The notes beneath the pieces were generated by a model. It was not told the DNA's origin. It saw nothing but the letters and a program-made list of their open reading frames with translations, and ran no database searches. A stretch of 64,000 nt of DNA from JABMMZ01 sp964438995. GTDB taxonomy: Bacteria; Bacteroidota; Bacteroidia; NS11-12g; UBA955. Position 1 is the stretch's first letter. Each line of letters opens with the position of its first letter. Below, piece by piece: positions 62,640-64,000 of the stretch. The stretch is from assembly GCA_964438995.1 (NCBI GenBank), contig CAYTMQ010000013.1, forward strand, positions 1 to 64,000, read 5' to 3'. A program made the translations under genes and the position numbers.

Positions 62640-62713
62640 CTCAGTTGGTTCAGAGCATTCCGCTGCCATAAGGCGCGGAAGGGTCACTGGTTCGAATCCA
62701 GTAGCTCCCACCA
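62636..62713 (+). pseudogene. tRNA-like unit 2: missing 5' acceptor, intact 3' half
   Basis: From TTAGCTCAG onward it matches tRNA-Val through the T arm to TAGCTCCCACCA, but the 5' acceptor strand GGGAGC is replaced by AATATT, so the acceptor stem cannot form. The anticodon arm is the same 23-base hairpin as in unit 1 (62658-62680), differing only at the bulge (C to T) and in the tetraloop (ACAA to ATAA). A terminator follows. Confidence 0.75.
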
Positions 62714-62746
62714 AAAAATCTCGACAGAAATGTCGAGATTTTTTTT
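62714..62746 (+). terminator. Terminator after tRNA-like unit 2
   Basis: AAAATCTCGACA pairs with TGTCGAGATTTT around a GAAA loop, with a T-run. The inner GACA-GAAA-TGTC is identical to the tRNA-Val terminator. A separate GTCCGC/GCGGAC hairpin follows at 62747-62768. Confidence 0.88.
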
Positions 62747-62793
62747 GTCCGCAGCGTAGCATGCGGACCTACCGAGTAGATATAATTAAACTA

Positions 62794-63819
62794 TCATTCG
62801 TTTACACCCTCAACAGAATATTGCTTCAAACTTTTCTTCAATCTTCCGACAATTCTTCGGCTTAGGCGTTTCGGACTTAACACCTTTATTTGTTCGCCAA
62901 AACCTAAGAGCTCGCGCTCAAGCTCATAATTCAATACCACATCTATAGAATATATTATGCCGTCGTCTTCTACCTTCAGCAACTCCTGGGTTTTGTGCAA
63001 AGGCTTTGTGTTGATGTATTGCGCATTTAAAGCATCGATTTTGAAAACAACTTTACTAGGTATGCTCTTCAAATCTTTCGTCACGCCTATTACATCGTCA
63101 AAATATTCAAATACATTGAAACTTGGTTTTACATACTTGTGTGTGGATGTAACAGACAACTTCTCTATCCTATCTAATGCCAATAACAAAACAGTTTTTG
63201 CCTGAACATTTAAACCCAATACAAACCATCTGTTTCGGTATTCTTTTAAAAGATATGGACAAAATGGAATAACAGAAGCTTGTCTTGATTTGAACGACTT
63301 GTAGGTAATTTCTATCACCTGTTTATTCAATATGTGTTGGTGAAGCTCTCCAATAAAATTCAATCCTTTTAACAATTCGTTTTTCTCAAAGTCGATGAAT
63401 GATTTACCCTTATGCTGCTGTTTGTACAACTTGTCTTCTAACCGCGTTACCATGCCCTCCAATTCTTTGAAATGGTCGAATCCACTAAATTGTTTTAGTA
63501 TCAAAGCTACTTCGTTGAGTGTACTCAAATCTTGCTTGGTAATAGGTGTATTGGTAATGCTATACCCCTTCTCAGAATAGCTGTAAAACTTCCTATCGGT
63601 TACTACTATTGGCGCATTATAACCCAATTTCTCGCTGCGCATCGTCTGAATATCCAATTGAATGGTTCTTTTGCTAATACCATCTGTTATACCTTCATAC
63701 TCGTATAAGGCCTCTGAACATGCTTCTATCAAATCGTCTAAGGTCCATTTTCTGAATCTGTTCTGCAAACAATTGTCTATGGTTTTGTAACGAATTAATG
63801 CTAATTTATTGATTGACAT
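62794..63819 (-). CDS. WYL-domain transcriptional regulator
   Basis: 341 residues. An N-terminal helical/winged-helix part (about 1-95: ALIRYKTIDNCLQNRFRKWTLDDLIEACSEAL) precedes a WYL domain (about 150-235) with VIEITYKSFKSRQASVIPFCPYLLKEYRNRWFVLGLN. A C-terminal WCX-like domain has ELLGFGEQIKVLSPKRLSRRI. WYL regulators bind nucleic-acid ligands and often control phage defence or RNA-repair genes. Two identical half-palindromic operators lie in front of the gene; the divergent target would be beyond the window. Confidence 0.88.
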   Translation of the reverse strand: MSINKLALIRYKTIDNCLQNRFRKWTLDDLIEACSEALYEYEGITDGISKRTIQLDIQTMRSEKLGYNAPIVVTDRKFYSYSEKGYSITNTPITKQDLSTLNEVALILKQFSGFDHFKELEGMVTRLEDKLYKQQHKGKSFIDFEKNELLKGLNFIGELHQHILNKQVIEITYKSFKSRQASVIPFCPYLLKEYRNRWFVLGLNVQAKTVLLLALDRIEKLSVTSTHKYVKPSFNVFEYFDDVIGVTKDLKSIPSKVVFKIDALNAQYINTKPLHKTQELLKVEDDGIIYSIDVVLNYELERELLGFGEQIKVLSPKRLSRRIVGRLKKSLKQYSVEGVNE

Positions 63820-63852
63820 AGTTGAAATGATGGATTTGATATTTCAATAATA

Positions 63853-63860
63853 CAAATCTA
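63853..63860 (-). promoter_or_regulatory. Promoter -7 element of the WYL regulator gene
   Basis: Minus strand TAGATTTG, 33 bases upstream of the ATG. The proximal palindrome at 63871-63889 covers the region where a -33 element would lie, suggesting autorepression. Confidence 0.5.
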
Positions 63861-63870
63861 TTTCATATTC

Positions 63871-63889
63871 TACGCAATAGAATTGCGCA
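63871..63889. promoter_or_regulatory. Candidate WYL operator 1
   Basis: TACGCAA-N5-TTGCGCA, an inverted repeat with one mismatch. The same sequence with a different spacer occurs at 63982-64000. Confidence 0.6.
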
Positions 63890-63981
63890 ATTCAAATTGT
63901 TGTCTCGAATTTATAAAAACAATAAGATTGAAAATGTGCACTTTAATCAAAATATCAAAAAAAATTCTTTAAAAATTCAAG

Positions 63982-64000
63982 TACGCAATTTCCTTGCGCA
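63982..64000. promoter_or_regulatory. Candidate WYL operator 2 (at the window edge)
   Basis: TACGCAA-N5-TTGCGCA, arms identical to operator 1 and 111 bp away. It ends exactly at the last base of the window; it may serve a divergent gene outside or support looping. Confidence 0.6.

Noticed and set aside
62636..62713. A second functional tRNA
   Set aside because: The 5' acceptor strand is AATATT instead of GGGAGC and the anticodon loop would be 13 bases with no U before a plausible anticodon.

Overview
The window comes from a low-GC member of the Bacteroidota, probably an environmental Flavobacteria- or Chitinophagia-like lineage. This is inferred from: type IX secretion (T9SS) C-terminal sorting domains of both type A and type B; fused CcoNO and a mono-heme CcoP in the cbb3 oxidase operon; repeated promoter-like TAnnTTTG (-7) elements with an upstream TTG; few Shine-Dalgarno sequences; and several TTG/GTG starts. 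No phage, insertion sequence or rRNA operon is visible. The DNA is gene-dense and mostly housekeeping.

Layout. 1-4292: fragment of a secreted protein, then a hybrid kinase with its LytTR regulator (a possible four-step phosphorelay). 4464-16522, all leftward: a respiratory block with a universal stress protein and copper ATPase CcoI operon, then ccoS-ccoNO-ccoQ-ccoP-ccoG-ccoH-safE, ending in a FixL-like PAS kinase and a receiver-Crp/Fnr fusion regulator. 16748-18746: paaABC. 18911-25929: yebC, a second stress protein, a sugar kinase, ZIP transporter, PAP2 phosphatase, methyltransferase, two paralogous lipoproteins, pyrophosphatase and GH16 hydrolase. 26023-37261: glycolate oxidase-type flavoprotein, dnaN, chromate transporter, queA, trmN6, terC, a FemAB-like enzyme and the HSDR_N/holA pair. 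37437-51197: a T9SS type A protein, a PPTase and one-module NRPS, acetyl-CoA synthetase, and a 1421-residue PKD protein with a type B sorting domain. 51325-54780: small oxidoreductase, acetyltransferase, pirin, a DUF1778/GNAT toxin-antitoxin pair and ruvC. 54775-57968: membrane flippase-like protein, glycosyltransferase, membrane hydrolase. 57977-61661: birA-coaX-OMP-lptC operon. 61693-63819: rsfS, a tRNA-Val flanked by two defective tRNA-like units and a GIY-YIG nuclease gene, and a WYL regulator with paired palindromic operators at the window end.

The most interesting system is the oxygen circuit. The kinase PAS domain keeps His65 and Arg85 at the 20-residue spacing of the FixL heme ligand and distal arginine. 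Its presumed partner fuses a FixJ-like receiver to a FixK/Fnr-like DNA-binding module. A 5-N4-5 palindrome of Fnr geometry lies upstream of ccoS where a class II activator would sit (about -41.5), and a half-site lies at exactly the same distance from the -7 element of the stress protein/ccoI operon. Other points of interest are the tRNA-like/GIY-YIG arrangement, the WYL operators, the predicted glycine-activating mono-module NRPS, and a dispersed hairpin repeat ending in GTTACAT. All functional statements are from sequence reading only; no database search was run.
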